Shown: positions 36,901-43,994 of the stretch, in pieces
How the letters are laid out: the number at the start of each line of letters is the position of its first letter
How positions within the stretch are numbered: position 1 is the stretch's first letter
From: Hyaloperonospora brassicae
Taxonomy: Eukaryota; Oomycota; Peronosporomycetes; Peronosporales; Peronosporaceae
Length of the DNA: 64,000 nucleotides
Direction of reading: 5' to 3'
NCBI GenBank assembly: GCA_947650285.1
Contig: CANTFL010000389.1
Location: forward strand, 62,001 to 126,000
Program-made: the position numbers and the translations under genes
The notes under the pieces: model-generated
Told to the model about the DNA's origin: nothing
Database searches by the model: none
What the model saw: the letters and a program-made list of their open reading frames with translations, nothing else

Positions 36901-39900
36901 GACGAGCTGCGTCGTCAACTGGAGGATGCAACGGCGCTTGTCTCGGCAGAGTCGGACGAGGTCGAGAAGGAGAACGAGAACTCGAAGACGGAGGAGGTGC
37001 AGATGTTGCAGAGGCAGCTGGAAAGTCTGACGTTGGAACACGAACGTCTTGTGCAATCGCATGCCGATGAAGTGGACGAGCTGCGTCGTCAACTGGAGGA
37101 TGCAACGGCGCTTGTCTCGGCAGAGTCGGACGAGGTCGAGAAGGAGAACGAGAACTCGAAGACGGAGGAGGTGCAGATGTTGCAGAGGCAGCTGGAAAGT
37201 CTGACGTTGGAACACGAACGTCTTGTGCAATCGCATGCCGATGAAGTGGACGAGCTGCGTCGTCAACTGGAGGATGCAACGGCGCTTGTCTCGGCAGAGT
37301 CGGACGAGGTCGAGAAGGAGAACGAGAACTCGAAGACGGAGGAGGTGCAGATGTTGCAGAGGCAGCTGGAAAGTCTGACGTTGGAACACGAACGTCTTGT
37401 GCAATCGCATGCCGATGAAGTGGACGAGCTGCGTCGTCAACTGGAGGATGCAACGGCGCTTGTCTCGGCAGAGTCGGACGAGGTCGAGAAGGAGAACGAG
37501 AACTCGAAGACGGAGGAGGTGCAGATGTTGCAGAGGCAGCTGGAAAGTCTGACGTTGGAACACGAACGTCTTGTGCAATCGCATGCCGATGAAGTGGACG
37601 ACCTGCGTCGTCAATTTGACAATAAATTGATTTCGATGATTGAAGAGTTGAGTGGTGAAACGGAAGCCGATGAAAAGAAATATGCTGATGCAATGGGAGG
37701 CGCAGGAGAAGAAGGCTCTATCCGATCACGGTGTGAAGAATACGTGGATGGTCAAAGTGACTGCATCGACACTGTCGGAGAGTCTTGCCACCAGCGTCAA
37801 GTTGCAATAAATGATATTCGTGCGAATGTAGATAGTGTATCCGATGAACTTCATCTGCTGCAGGTCAAGACAGAGGGCTTGATATCCGACAATGAAGGTC
37901 GTATGAAGTCGTGTGTAGCCGAAGTCGCGGTGCTTCAGACCGCACACAGAGATGAGATCGAAGGTCTCCATCGGCATCTGGACAGGGCAACCGCTTCTCT
38001 TTTGGCTCTTGTCGAGACGCTCGACTCTTCTAGCATGGAAGAACTGCAGAAGCTAAAAGATGAAGTGCGTGTGATTACCACAAAGAAGGACAAGCTTGCA
38101 GAAATGTATGATGACGAGATCAGGATGCTGAAGGCGACGTATACGGCAGAGATTGACGATCTGCGCTACCAGCTGAACAGCACGGCAGCTGGTAATCTTG
38201 CTAGGGGCCAGAGGAATGACCAGACGCATGCAGCTAAAGAGCTGCAGCGTGAGGACGAAGTCGAAAGAATAAGTTTGCAAGCGGATCTTGACGTTCTTCA
38301 GTCACGGGTCGATGATTATGAGGTCCGATGTCAAGCTCAGCAAGGCACTATCTCAACACTGGAAGAAGAGCAAGCTGAGCTTGAGTCACGACTCGGTATT
38401 CTTGCTGTCGAGAAATCACGGCTAGCTGATGAGCTGGAAAGGTCACGAGAAGAGACAGCGCGTTTGACTCAGCGCCTTGATGATAGCGAAGACATCAACA
38501 AATGTCTTGCTACGCAGCTGAAGGACGCAAAACTTACGCTTGAAGAAAAACTAGCCGAGCAGGACGAGACTATAGAAGCACTTGAGCATTGCAAAGAGGA
38601 GCTTCGCGCCTGTCGTGCAATGTTGGGTGCTCAGATTCGTGAGTGCAGCCTATTGAAGAGCGAACTTGAGGTGGTTCGAGATGCGCAGGATGTGAGAAGT
38701 GGACATGCTGAGGAGTGCTTGTCGACGCTTACCACCGAGCTGCACCAAATGGTCCATGTTTTGAAGTCTGGTAGTGAGCTGGGTGATGACATATTGCGTG
38801 AGCTCATGGAAAGAGTGTGGCAGTCTCCAGAAGTGACTGAGCTATGCGACGGACTTGTCCCGCTTTTGACAGATTTGGCATCCACTCAGGACCAGATACG
38901 ATCGATAAAGGAGCGGCTACAATTGGCGCGAAGCGATTGTGATAGTCAAAAGCTGATCATAGAGCAGTTCATGAAGACGTCGAATTGGCAGCTGTTTGCG
39001 AAGGATGACGAAACAATGGAAGAAGTGAAGGAAGGTTTAGATTCCGACGGGGATCTATGCGAGCGTTTAGCAATTGCCAGGACTAACGTCTCACAATGGC
39101 TAGCTGAACTGCAGCTGCTACGTACCCATGTAGAGGAAGATACACTGAAATTGAATGCGCTAGCGGACGAGAAGCTGCAAGAGCAAAAGCGTGTGGTGGC
39201 TCTTACAGAATCTGAGCATGACCTCCGTGTCCTCGTCGAGTCCTTGAAAGAAGAGCTAGGAACGATGCAGACGGTGAAGTCTCAGGATCATTTGACGAGT
39301 ATGCAGGAGCAAGAGAAGCAGGCTGCACTTCAAGAAGAAGTCGAGAAGCTGGAGCAAAAGTTGACTACAATGCGTGCCGACTATGAGCGGTACCGTGTCC
39401 GGTCACACGCTGCACTAAAGAAAATGGAAAAACGTGCTGAGTTGTTGAACAGTATGCGAAAGGAGAACGAAGCATTGCTCACGCGAGTGCGGGAGAGCGA
39501 AGAGCAGCAAGAACAGGCTGTTGTTGCTCGCAACGACATGGAGCGTCGTCTCCAAGAGGAACAGCGTACACAGGCGATGATTCAAGCAGATTTTGACCTC
39601 TTTGCAGCGGAGAAATCACGTGTTATTGCCGATCTAGAGAAAGAAGGAGAGCGACTGGCGCTGGAGAAAGAGCAAATGAGCACGAAGGTGCTGGAATTGA
39701 CCGTGCAAATGCAGACGCTAGAAGCTGCAAAGAAGCAGATGGAAGAGGAGAATGAGCGTATGAAGCAGGCAGAACAGGCAGCTTTTCAGACTCGTCTTGA
39801 CACTGCCACAGCGGCGGTTCAAAGCGCCAAGAAGGAATTGGAAAAGATGCGTAGCGCTTTGGAAGTAAGTGAGGCGGAGAATGGAAAGCGGCAACAGCTG

Positions 39901-41904
39901 ATCGAGTTCTTGGAACTGAAGCTGAAGGACCGTTTCGACACAAAAGTGAGTGCGTCGACAACGACCGTGTCTCGTACCGAGTCAGTCGTCCCTACTTCCG
40001 TGGAGTTTGTATCTTCGCTTGCATCATCGTCTGAAGGAAACAGTAGTGCGGCTGTTTTGGAGCAGGAAGTTCGTACACTGAAAGCCACAGAGATTGCCCT
40101 CAAGAAGCACCTGGGTGACGCTCGGGCTGAGTTGGCTGTGTTACAAGAGCGTTTTGCTACGACGAAAGCTGCAAACGCAGAAAAGGTGTTTGCACTGGAA
40201 GAGCAGAGCAACCAGTACAAGATGGAACTGGCTGCTGTGACAGAAGAAGTCAAGCGTCTTACTGCGGTCGTGGCTCAAGCACAGAAGAGAGAAGTGGCGT
40301 CGCATGTACCGATCGATGGTACGCCAACACCGCTTGTCGATTCGAGCAAGCAAGACGAGATGATGGCAGTGCAGACGCAAGAAGTCTCTGACGAGATTCC
40401 CGCACTGACAGCAGCACTAGCCGATGCCAATCGTGAGATCAAGTTGTTGACAGTCGCGTTGGCTGATTCTCAGGAAGAGCTGCAGGAAGCGCAGAACGTA
40501 CTGCATCTATTTGCACCCTCACCGATAGAGTCAGAGAACAATGACGATGCCAGCGCCAGTGCCAAAGCAGCCAAAGTACTGACTGCGAAGGAAGAGGCGC
40601 TGAAGAAGATGCGAAAACAGGTGTTTACGCTGCAAGAAGAGATGGAGACACTTCAGGAAGAAAAGGCAGCTCTGGAGCTGCGATTGGACACGCACGAGCT
40701 CACTACGCTCCAAGCTCAGCGAAACCAGATGCAATTGGAGAAGGAGCACACGATGCAAGTGCAGAAGCGACAGGCTGAAGTAGTAGGGTTTGAGAAGCAA
40801 GTAGCGGCCATTGTGGATGACTTGCAGCAGCGGCTCGAGGACCACTCACGTGCGTTCCGTGACGTCTACGACTTTAGTGACACGTATCAGGCGGTACTGT
40901 ATCCATCGCGGGCGGGAAACGAAAGCAATGATACTCGAGGTCTGGTCAATCAAGGAAGCGGACCGGAGTTTGAAGAGTGTCTCGTGATGCGCAGTGGCGT
41001 GGTGATCAAGGCTGGCGCTACTTTCGAGCTACCGGTGATTTGCGAGAAGAGCGGGTCGCGCGTCGTGTGGAGTTTCTCGGTAAAAGAGGAGACCGCGGAT
41101 GTCGTGTTCAAACTGTGTGCGCTAGTGACGAAGGATACAGTATCGAGTGAGGTGGAAGTGGTCTCACCCGAGCGAACGAACGAGCAGTCTGGTGTGTTTC
41201 ACGTCCAGCACGACAACACGACGCTCGTGTACAAATGGGACAATTCGTTCGCCTGGCTCCAGGAGAAAACCCTGGACTACCATGTCTCGATCCAGGAACA
41301 GCTGTCTCCAAAGGCGCAGACGATCCGACGGACGGAGCGCGAGCTGCAAGCCAGAGCAAAAGTACTGGCCAATGGCGTGGCGTTGCTTGAGACCGAAGCC
41401 CAGTGCCGCGCCGACTTGGAGTCGACGCTGGAGCGACTTGATGCTTGTGAGGCGAAGAAGGAGCTAAGTTTGGCTGCATTTGCGCGTCGCAAGGAGGAAG
41501 TGCTGACGCGGAAGGCACAGTTGGATAGAGAGAGGGAGACGCACAAGGCGCTGTACTCTGCTATTGTAAAGGAACAAGACGAGCTCGAGACGGTCGAGCG
41601 TAGCATTGTTCGAGCATGGCAAGCAGCGGAGGCCGAGCGGGAAGATGTGGAGATGACGTTGCAGCTAACTGGCAACGGCGTGCAGTTGAAGGAACTGGCT
41701 CATGAGATTAAAGAGCAGGCAGAAGCTGTGACCAAAGAGCTCGAGCAGTCTGTCCATGAGGGAGAAGATACGCTAGAGGAGAGCAACGAAAGCGACGAGC
41801 AGATTGGTCGCGTGCGAGACGCGGAGAACGACGTGCATGTAGTGGAACCAGAGGACGGCAGTAGCTCTGCACACGTTGGTGGAATACAAGAGCATGCGCA
41901 GTGA
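27907..41904 (+). CDS. giant coiled-coil repeat protein with GOLD domain
   Basis: A single exon encodes about 4665 aa. I use the ATG at 27907 rather than an upstream one at 27778, because the upstream 43 residues are not helix-like. Residues ~5-135 hold two copies of a ~50-residue helical motif (core RKGNDNAARAL, then RKGNDAAATGL). Residues ~360-3235 are 50 copies of a 58-residue coiled-coil unit (TEEVQMLQRQLESL...HADEVDELRRQLEDA). More diverse coiled coil follows to ~4350. A GOLD domain (~4360-4465) has VVWSFSVKEE and LVYKWDNSFAWL, matching the family's W-F and W-D-N-S motifs. A last helical stretch and an acidic tail end the protein. GOLD domains occur in p24 and Sec14-like membrane traffic proteins; long coiled coils with a membrane end resemble golgins. 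A tether role at Golgi or vesicle membranes is inference. No motor, kinase or transmembrane segment is visible. Confidence 0.88.
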   Translation: MTAAAADVSARVHLVAEKLQQKAQEAQRKGNDNAARALTASVSDLRQALALIAEQRHLLARRRAEGDDEMEGLNADDDVASSVDESVARLARVETMLKKKADDMTRKGNDAAATGLVQSAAAVEKGRLVLRELQQLVFGLHGRWEQLDGIVRQVQRCRRDGPCNEHDDRQGALAPAHLLQHVQQMVQLQLVVTTSGLIGDSRSVDDLQTAIEALQAAAQEAETLRRAVADARQEIEEGQTALQHKCDALKALERAMEQLKARHVSRRDEDAQLLEQQHDACRAMEQLVRESDAEIQSLKQRAAAQAEEVEALSVEMASVAAEKERLERVHRAEVDELQEQLMQAMDRVTGRDDEAERMETEEVQMLQRQLESLTLEHERLVQSHADEVDELRRQLEDATALVSAASDEVEKENENSKTEEVQMLQRQLESLTLEHERLVQSHADEVDELRRQLEDATALVSAESDEVEKENENSKTEEVQMLQRQLESLTLEHERLVQSHADEVDELRRQLEDATALVSAESDEVEKENENSKTEEVQMLQRQLESLTLEHERLVQSHADEVDELRRQLEDATALVSAESDEVEKENENSKTEEVQMLQRQLESLTLEHERLVQSHADEVDELRRQLEDATALVSAASDEVEKENENSKTEEVQMLQRQLESLTLEHERLVQSHADEVDELRRQLEDATALVSAESDEVEKENENSKTEEVQMLQRQLESLTLEHERLVQSHADEVDELRRQLEDATALVSAESDEVEKENENSKTEEVQMLQRQLESLTLEHERLVQSHADEVDELRRQLEDATALVSAESDEVEKENENSKTEEVQMLQRQLESLTLEHERLVQSHADEVDELRRQLEDATALVSAESDEVEKENENSKTEEVQMLQRQLESLTLEHERLVQSHADEVDELRRQLEDATALVSAESDEVEKENENSKTEEVQMLQRQLESLTLEHERLVQSHADEVDELRRQLEDATALVSAESDEVEKENENSKTEEVQMLQRQLESLTLEHERLVQSHADEVDELRRQLEDATALVSAESDEVEKENENSKTEEVQMLQRQLESLTLEHERLVQSHADEVDELRRQLEDATALVSAESDEVEKENENSKTEEVQMLQRQLESLTLEHERLVQSHADEVDELRRQLEDATALVSAESDEVEKENENSKTEEVQMLQRQLESLTLEHERLVQSHADEVDELRRQLEDATALVSAESDEVEKENENSKTEEVQMLQRQLESLTLEHERLVQSHADEVDELRRQLEDATALVSAESDEVEKENENSKTEEVQMLQRQLESLTLEHERLVQSHADEVDELRRQLEDATALVSAESDEVEKENENSKTEEVQMLQRQLESLTLEHERLVQSHADEVDELRRQLEDATALVSAESDEVEKEIENSKTEEVQMLQRQLESLTLEHERLVQSHADEVDELRRQLEDATALVSAESDEVEKENENSKTEEVQMLQRQLESLTLEHERLVQSHADEVDELRRQLEDATALVSAESDEVEKENENSKTEEVQMLQRQLESLTLEHERLVQSHADEVDELRRQLEDATALVSAESDEVEKENENSKTEEVQMLQRQLESLTLEHERLVQSHADEVDELRRQLEDATALVSAESDEVEKENENSKTEEVQMLQRQLESLTLEHERLVQSHADEVDELRRQLEDATALVSAESDEVEKENENSKTEEVQMLQRQLESLTLEHERLVQSHADEVDELRRQLEDATALVSAESDEVEKENENSKTEEVQMLQRQLESLTLEHERLVQSHADEVDELRRQLEDATALVSAESDEVEKENENSKTEEVQMLQRQLESLTLEHERLVQSHADEVDELRRQLEDATALVSAESDEVEKENENSKTEEVQMLQRQLESLTLEHERLVQSHADEVDELRRQLEDATALVSAESDEVEKENENSKTEEVQMLQRQLESLTLEHERLVQSHADEVDELRRQLEDATALVSAESDEVEKENENSKTEEVQMLQRQLESLTLEHERLVQSHADEVDELRRQLEDATALVSAESDEVEKENENSKTEEVQMLQRQLESLTLEHERLVQSHADEVDELRRQLEDATALVSAESDEVEKENENSKTEEVQMLQRQLESLTLEHERLVQSHADEVDELRRQLEDATALVSAESDEVEKENENSKTEEVQMLQRQLESLTLEHERLVQSHADEVDELRRQLEDATALVSAESDEVEKENENSKTEEVQMLQRQLESLTLEHERLVQSHADEVDELRRQLEDATALVSAESDEVEKENENSKTEEVQMLQRQLESLTLEHERLVQSHADEVDELRRQLEDATALVSAESDEVEKENENSKTEEVQMLQRQLESLTLEHERLVQSHADEVDELRRQLEDATALVSAESDEVEKENENSKTEEVQMLQRQLESLTLEHERLVQSHADEVDELRRQLEDATALVSAESDEVEKENENSKTEEVQMLQRQLESLTLEHERLVQSHADEVDELRRQLEDATALVSAESDEVEKENENSKTEEVQMLQRQLESLTLEHERLVQSHADEVDELRRQLEDATALVSAESDEVEKENENSKTEEVQMLQRQLESLTLEHERLVQSHADEVDELRRQLEDATALVSAESDEVEKENENSKTEEVQMLQRQLESLTLEHERLVQSHADEVDELRRQLEDATALVSAESDEVEKENENSKTEEVQMLQRQLESLTLEHERLVQSHADEVDELRRQLEDATALVSAESDEVEKENENSKTEEVQMLQRQLESLTLEHERLVQSHADEVDELRRQLEDATALVSAESDEVEKENENSKTEEVQMLQRQLESLTLEHERLVQSHADEVDELRRQLEDATALVSAASDEVEKENENSKTEEVQMLQRQLESLTLEHERLVQSHADEVDELRRQLEDATALVSAESDEVEKENENSKTEEVQMLQRQLESLTLEHERLVQSHADEVDELRRQLEDATALVSAESDEVEKENENSKTEEVQMLQRQLESLTLEHERLVQSHADEVDELRRQLEDATALVSAESDEVEKENENSKTEEVQMLQRQLESLTLEHERLVQSHADEVDELRRQLEDATALVSAESDEVEKENENSKTEEVQMLQRQLESLTLEHERLVQSHADEVDELRRQLEDATALVSAESDEVEKENENSKTEEVQMLQRQLESLTLEHERLVQSHADEVDELRRQLEDATALVSAESDEVEKENENSKTEEVQMLQRQLESLTLEHERLVQSHADEVDDLRRQFDNKLISMIEELSGETEADEKKYADAMGGAGEEGSIRSRCEEYVDGQSDCIDTVGESCHQRQVAINDIRANVDSVSDELHLLQVKTEGLISDNEGRMKSCVAEVAVLQTAHRDEIEGLHRHLDRATASLLALVETLDSSSMEELQKLKDEVRVITTKKDKLAEMYDDEIRMLKATYTAEIDDLRYQLNSTAAGNLARGQRNDQTHAAKELQREDEVERISLQADLDVLQSRVDDYEVRCQAQQGTISTLEEEQAELESRLGILAVEKSRLADELERSREETARLTQRLDDSEDINKCLATQLKDAKLTLEEKLAEQDETIEALEHCKEELRACRAMLGAQIRECSLLKSELEVVRDAQDVRSGHAEECLSTLTTELHQMVHVLKSGSELGDDILRELMERVWQSPEVTELCDGLVPLLTDLASTQDQIRSIKERLQLARSDCDSQKLIIEQFMKTSNWQLFAKDDETMEEVKEGLDSDGDLCERLAIARTNVSQWLAELQLLRTHVEEDTLKLNALADEKLQEQKRVVALTESEHDLRVLVESLKEELGTMQTVKSQDHLTSMQEQEKQAALQEEVEKLEQKLTTMRADYERYRVRSHAALKKMEKRAELLNSMRKENEALLTRVRESEEQQEQAVVARNDMERRLQEEQRTQAMIQADFDLFAAEKSRVIADLEKEGERLALEKEQMSTKVLELTVQMQTLEAAKKQMEEENERMKQAEQAAFQTRLDTATAAVQSAKKELEKMRSALEVSEAENGKRQQLIEFLELKLKDRFDTKVSASTTTVSRTESVVPTSVEFVSSLASSSEGNSSAAVLEQEVRTLKATEIALKKHLGDARAELAVLQERFATTKAANAEKVFALEEQSNQYKMELAAVTEEVKRLTAVVAQAQKREVASHVPIDGTPTPLVDSSKQDEMMAVQTQEVSDEIPALTAALADANREIKLLTVALADSQEELQEAQNVLHLFAPSPIESENNDDASASAKAAKVLTAKEEALKKMRKQVFTLQEEMETLQEEKAALELRLDTHELTTLQAQRNQMQLEKEHTMQVQKRQAEVVGFEKQVAAIVDDLQQRLEDHSRAFRDVYDFSDTYQAVLYPSRAGNESNDTRGLVNQGSGPEFEECLVMRSGVVIKAGATFELPVICEKSGSRVVWSFSVKEETADVVFKLCALVTKDTVSSEVEVVSPERTNEQSGVFHVQHDNTTLVYKWDNSFAWLQEKTLDYHVSIQEQLSPKAQTIRRTERELQARAKVLANGVALLETEAQCRADLESTLERLDACEAKKELSLAAFARRKEEVLTRKAQLDRERETHKALYSAIVKEQDELETVERSIVRAWQAAEAEREDVEMTLQLTGNGVQLKELAHEIKEQAEAVTKELEQSVHEGEDTLEESNESDEQIGRVRDAENDVHVVEPEDGSSSAHVGGIQEHAQ
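28985..37620 (+). repeat. 174-bp coding tandem array, 50 copies
   Basis: The anchor CGGAGGAGGT occurs at 28985 and again at 37511, exactly 49 x 174 bp apart, with every intermediate unit in register. This gives 50 units; the last is cut short (DDLRRQFDN). Units are almost identical in DNA. The variants I found are GCG for GAG (Ala for Glu) in units 1, 5 and 43, TCA for TCG in units 2, 6, 18 and 23, an Asn-to-Ile change in unit 18, a CAATTG in unit 1 and the edge changes. Length divisible by three keeps the frame. Copy number depends on correct assembly. Confidence 0.95.
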
Positions 41905-42318
41905 AGTGGGGTCTCTACATCCTGTCTCGTCTCTTTTTGACGCCTACTTGATGGACATGTGCGAGTGTTTCGAGCGTGGGGCACTGCGAATAAGACGGCT
42001 GTCGTGTCGTTGTAGCCCCCAGTGGTTCCGATCCGTCAAGCGTGGGACCAGCGCACCGCGCGTCGTGGTCATCCAGAGCACTTCAACGCGCGTGCAGTCG
42101 CTTTGGCGACCGAGTATTGTCCAATCCGCGTCCCGCGATGTCCTCATGGCCGCCAGGTCGTGCGCGACAAATGGACCTTTAAGCGCACATAAAAGAGCCG
42201 ACCGCACAGCAGTGCGGCTGTAAAGAGACACGACCAGAGGGACAACGGCACGAGTTGGTGGACACTACAGGCGCTGCACGAAACCGCCTCAAGTGGACGT
42301 TTTGTCTACGCGTCGCCA
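41905..42318. other. short spacer with promoter of the next gene
   Basis: It contains the 3' UTR of the giant gene and the 5' region of the NTF2-like gene, both on the plus strand. Short ORFs overlap the next gene in other frames. No repeat or RNA gene was seen. Confidence 0.5.
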
Positions 42319-43350
42319 ATGGACAAACAGCAGCAGATGGCGCGACAAGAGCTGCCACGGCGGAAGAAGCTGCGAGCGGTAACTGGAAGTGCACCGGCTG
42401 CGACAGCTGCTTATGGCTACACGAGCGAGCAGCAGGAGACGGATAAGGCACCGGCGGCTGAGCGAGAGGGGGGCAGAGGAGGAGACGAAGGAGAAGGAGA
42501 CGAAGAAGGAGAGGGAGAGGTAGAAGAGGGGGAGGACGGTCGCGAGACGGCAGACAGGGCGGACCTGACGTCACAGGGTGCGGTTAGGCGACACACGAAG
42601 CTGATGGACTTGGAGCAACATGTGCGCAACTTGGAGCGGGACAATTTGCACCTCAAGCAGGCTTTGTTACAAGGGACACCTGGGACTGGACAAAGTGAAT
42701 CTGGTGCGGCTGAAACTTTGAGCAACTTTGCCAGTGCTCGACCCGCTGCTGCGCCAGCATTCCACGCGGCGCCAAGTGCAACTGTGCAAGGGCAGCGCCT
42801 CTTGGCCGAGCGCACGAAAGTCGTGACGGAAATGGTCAAGCAACTCAACGCCGCGTACCTGAGTCTGAGCGACGCGTCTCGCGTGTGGCACAAAGATTGT
42901 CGCATAGGGGTGGGTGTCCACGAGTGGGACGCGATTGGCCGCCTCGAGACCATCAGTCTCTGGAACATGATCCGCTCCGTGTTTACAAACGTTGCAGTGG
43001 ACATTGTCGAGTTGCGGCCCCATGTTGCCGACGGCGAGATGATCTTGACCAAGTGGCGCATTCAGGGCGAAGTGGCTTCGGCCCAGTCGCTCGAGACAGT
43101 CTGTGCGTCCGAAGACTGTCCGGCTACAATGCGCGTGGCGCTGTTGGCGATCAAGTCGTCCGATTTGACGTTTACGGTCACGACGTACGTGGTGTTTGAC
43201 GACCTCCACATTGCCGCGCAGTACCATAGTTGGGACCAGGTCGGCGTCTTCAAACGGCTCTTTGGGGGCGAGATCCCGCTCACGGTGCACAAGATGCTGG
43301 TCATTGATGCAGATACCGTTGCGGGGCGCAAGCAACCGCTTGACGTGTAG
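42319..43350 (+). CDS. acidic/coiled-coil protein with NTF2-like C-terminus
   Basis: Single exon of 343 aa. The N-terminus is low complexity (Ala, Gln, basic), followed by a Gly/Glu-rich acidic tract (~48-78). A short coiled coil (LEQHVRNLERDNLHLKQALL, ~98-117) has leucine-zipper-like spacing but no bZIP basic region (no N-x3-A-x2-S/C-R). A linker follows, and then a folded C-terminal part (~155-335) of alternating strands and helices, with WHKDCRIGVGVHEWDAI, VDIVELRP, TKWRIQGE, TYVVFDDLHIAAQYHSWDQV and VFKRLFG. The order of helices then a curved sheet, with a W-x-x-x sheet strand before a D-containing strand (VVFDDLHI), resembles the SnoaL/NTF2-like fold. No enzyme activity can be named. The family was not recognised beyond the fold guess, which is inference. 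The gene is compact and close to the giant gene's 3' end (415 bp). Confidence 0.75.
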   Translation: MDKQQQMARQELPRRKKLRAVTGSAPAATAAYGYTSEQQETDKAPAAEREGGRGGDEGEGDEEGEGEVEEGEDGRETADRADLTSQGAVRRHTKLMDLEQHVRNLERDNLHLKQALLQGTPGTGQSESGAAETLSNFASARPAAAPAFHAAPSATVQGQRLLAERTKVVTEMVKQLNAAYLSLSDASRVWHKDCRIGVGVHEWDAIGRLETISLWNMIRSVFTNVAVDIVELRPHVADGEMILTKWRIQGEVASAQSLETVCASEDCPATMRVALLAIKSSDLTFTVTTYVVFDDLHIAAQYHSWDQVGVFKRLFGGEIPLTVHKMLVIDADTVAGRKQPLDV

Positions 43351-43742
43351 AGCCCGTCAGCAGGTTTGCAGGTTTTGTGTTTATCTGGTCTAAGTGTCAC
43401 CCAGCGAAAGGCAGTTGGGCAGTTTCGGTCGTGCTACTTCGGACCTGTTAAGTCCATTGCCAGATGTTGATGTGTGCGTGTGTGTGGGATTGAAACTTCA
43501 AGTATGACGCAAGACTGGCGGTGCAGTTTCAACGGGTATAGGTGCCGCTTGTCTTACCAGAGTTGGACAATGACGACGACACGCGCCGCTGGTGTTGCAG
43601 CAGGAGCTTGCCGCGATCTTCGATCGTGTAGCTCTGAGTGGCACTTTGGTGCTACTTTTAGAGGATACAGGGTCGACTTTGGATCGTCACGCTCACTTGG
43701 ACTATGGCTGACGAAGCAGCTTCTGAGGCATCGAGTACTACT
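43351..43742. other. spacer, no supportable gene
   Basis: It contains the 3' UTR of the NTF2-like gene. Open frames run through it into the 126-bp duplication, but none has an identifiable start or domain. Confidence 0.45.
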
Positions 43743-43994
43743 CGTCTATCAAGTTGGACGCGTGGGACGTTTACGCATTGGCCTTTTACGAACACAGACT
43801 TCAACTGTCCATGGACTACTTCCTTCCACGACGTAGCTGTCAAACTATCCGCCGTCGTGTACCACACACGTCTATCAAGTTGGACGCGTGGGATGTTTAC
43901 GCATTGGCCTTTTACGAACACAGACTTCAACTGTCGATGGACTACTTTCTTCCACGGCGTCAGCTATCAAACTGTCCGCCGTCGTGTACCGCAC
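43743..43994. repeat. 126-bp tandem duplication
   Basis: The block at 43743-43868 is repeated at 43869-43994, starting CGTCTATCAAGTTGGACGCG in both. The copies differ at only a handful of bases. The length is 42 codons and three frames stay open: plus-strand readings with WDVYALAFYEH or RLSSWTRG, and a minus-strand reading with KSVFVKGQCVN. None has a clear start and stop with a recognisable product. A piece of a decayed gene or transposon duplicated in place is the likely origin. Confidence 0.8.

Noticed and set aside
28985..37620. CRISPR-like or satellite array
   Set aside because: Units are contiguous without spacers and keep a single coding frame, so the array is part of a gene.
28949..37693. 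Minus-strand ORF of 2914 codons and other long antisense frames through the repeat array
   Set aside because: They exist because the 174-bp unit has no stop codon on the antisense strand in those frames and is copied 50 times. One frame is cut only where the TCA variant makes TGA. The product is Pro/Ser/Arg-rich and lacks protein-like features, while the plus-strand product has helix and GOLD features.
42590..42680. bZIP transcription factor reading of the 343-aa protein
   Set aside because: The leucine spacing is suggestive, but there is no basic region with the N-x3-A-x2-S/C-R core, so only a short coiled coil is claimed.
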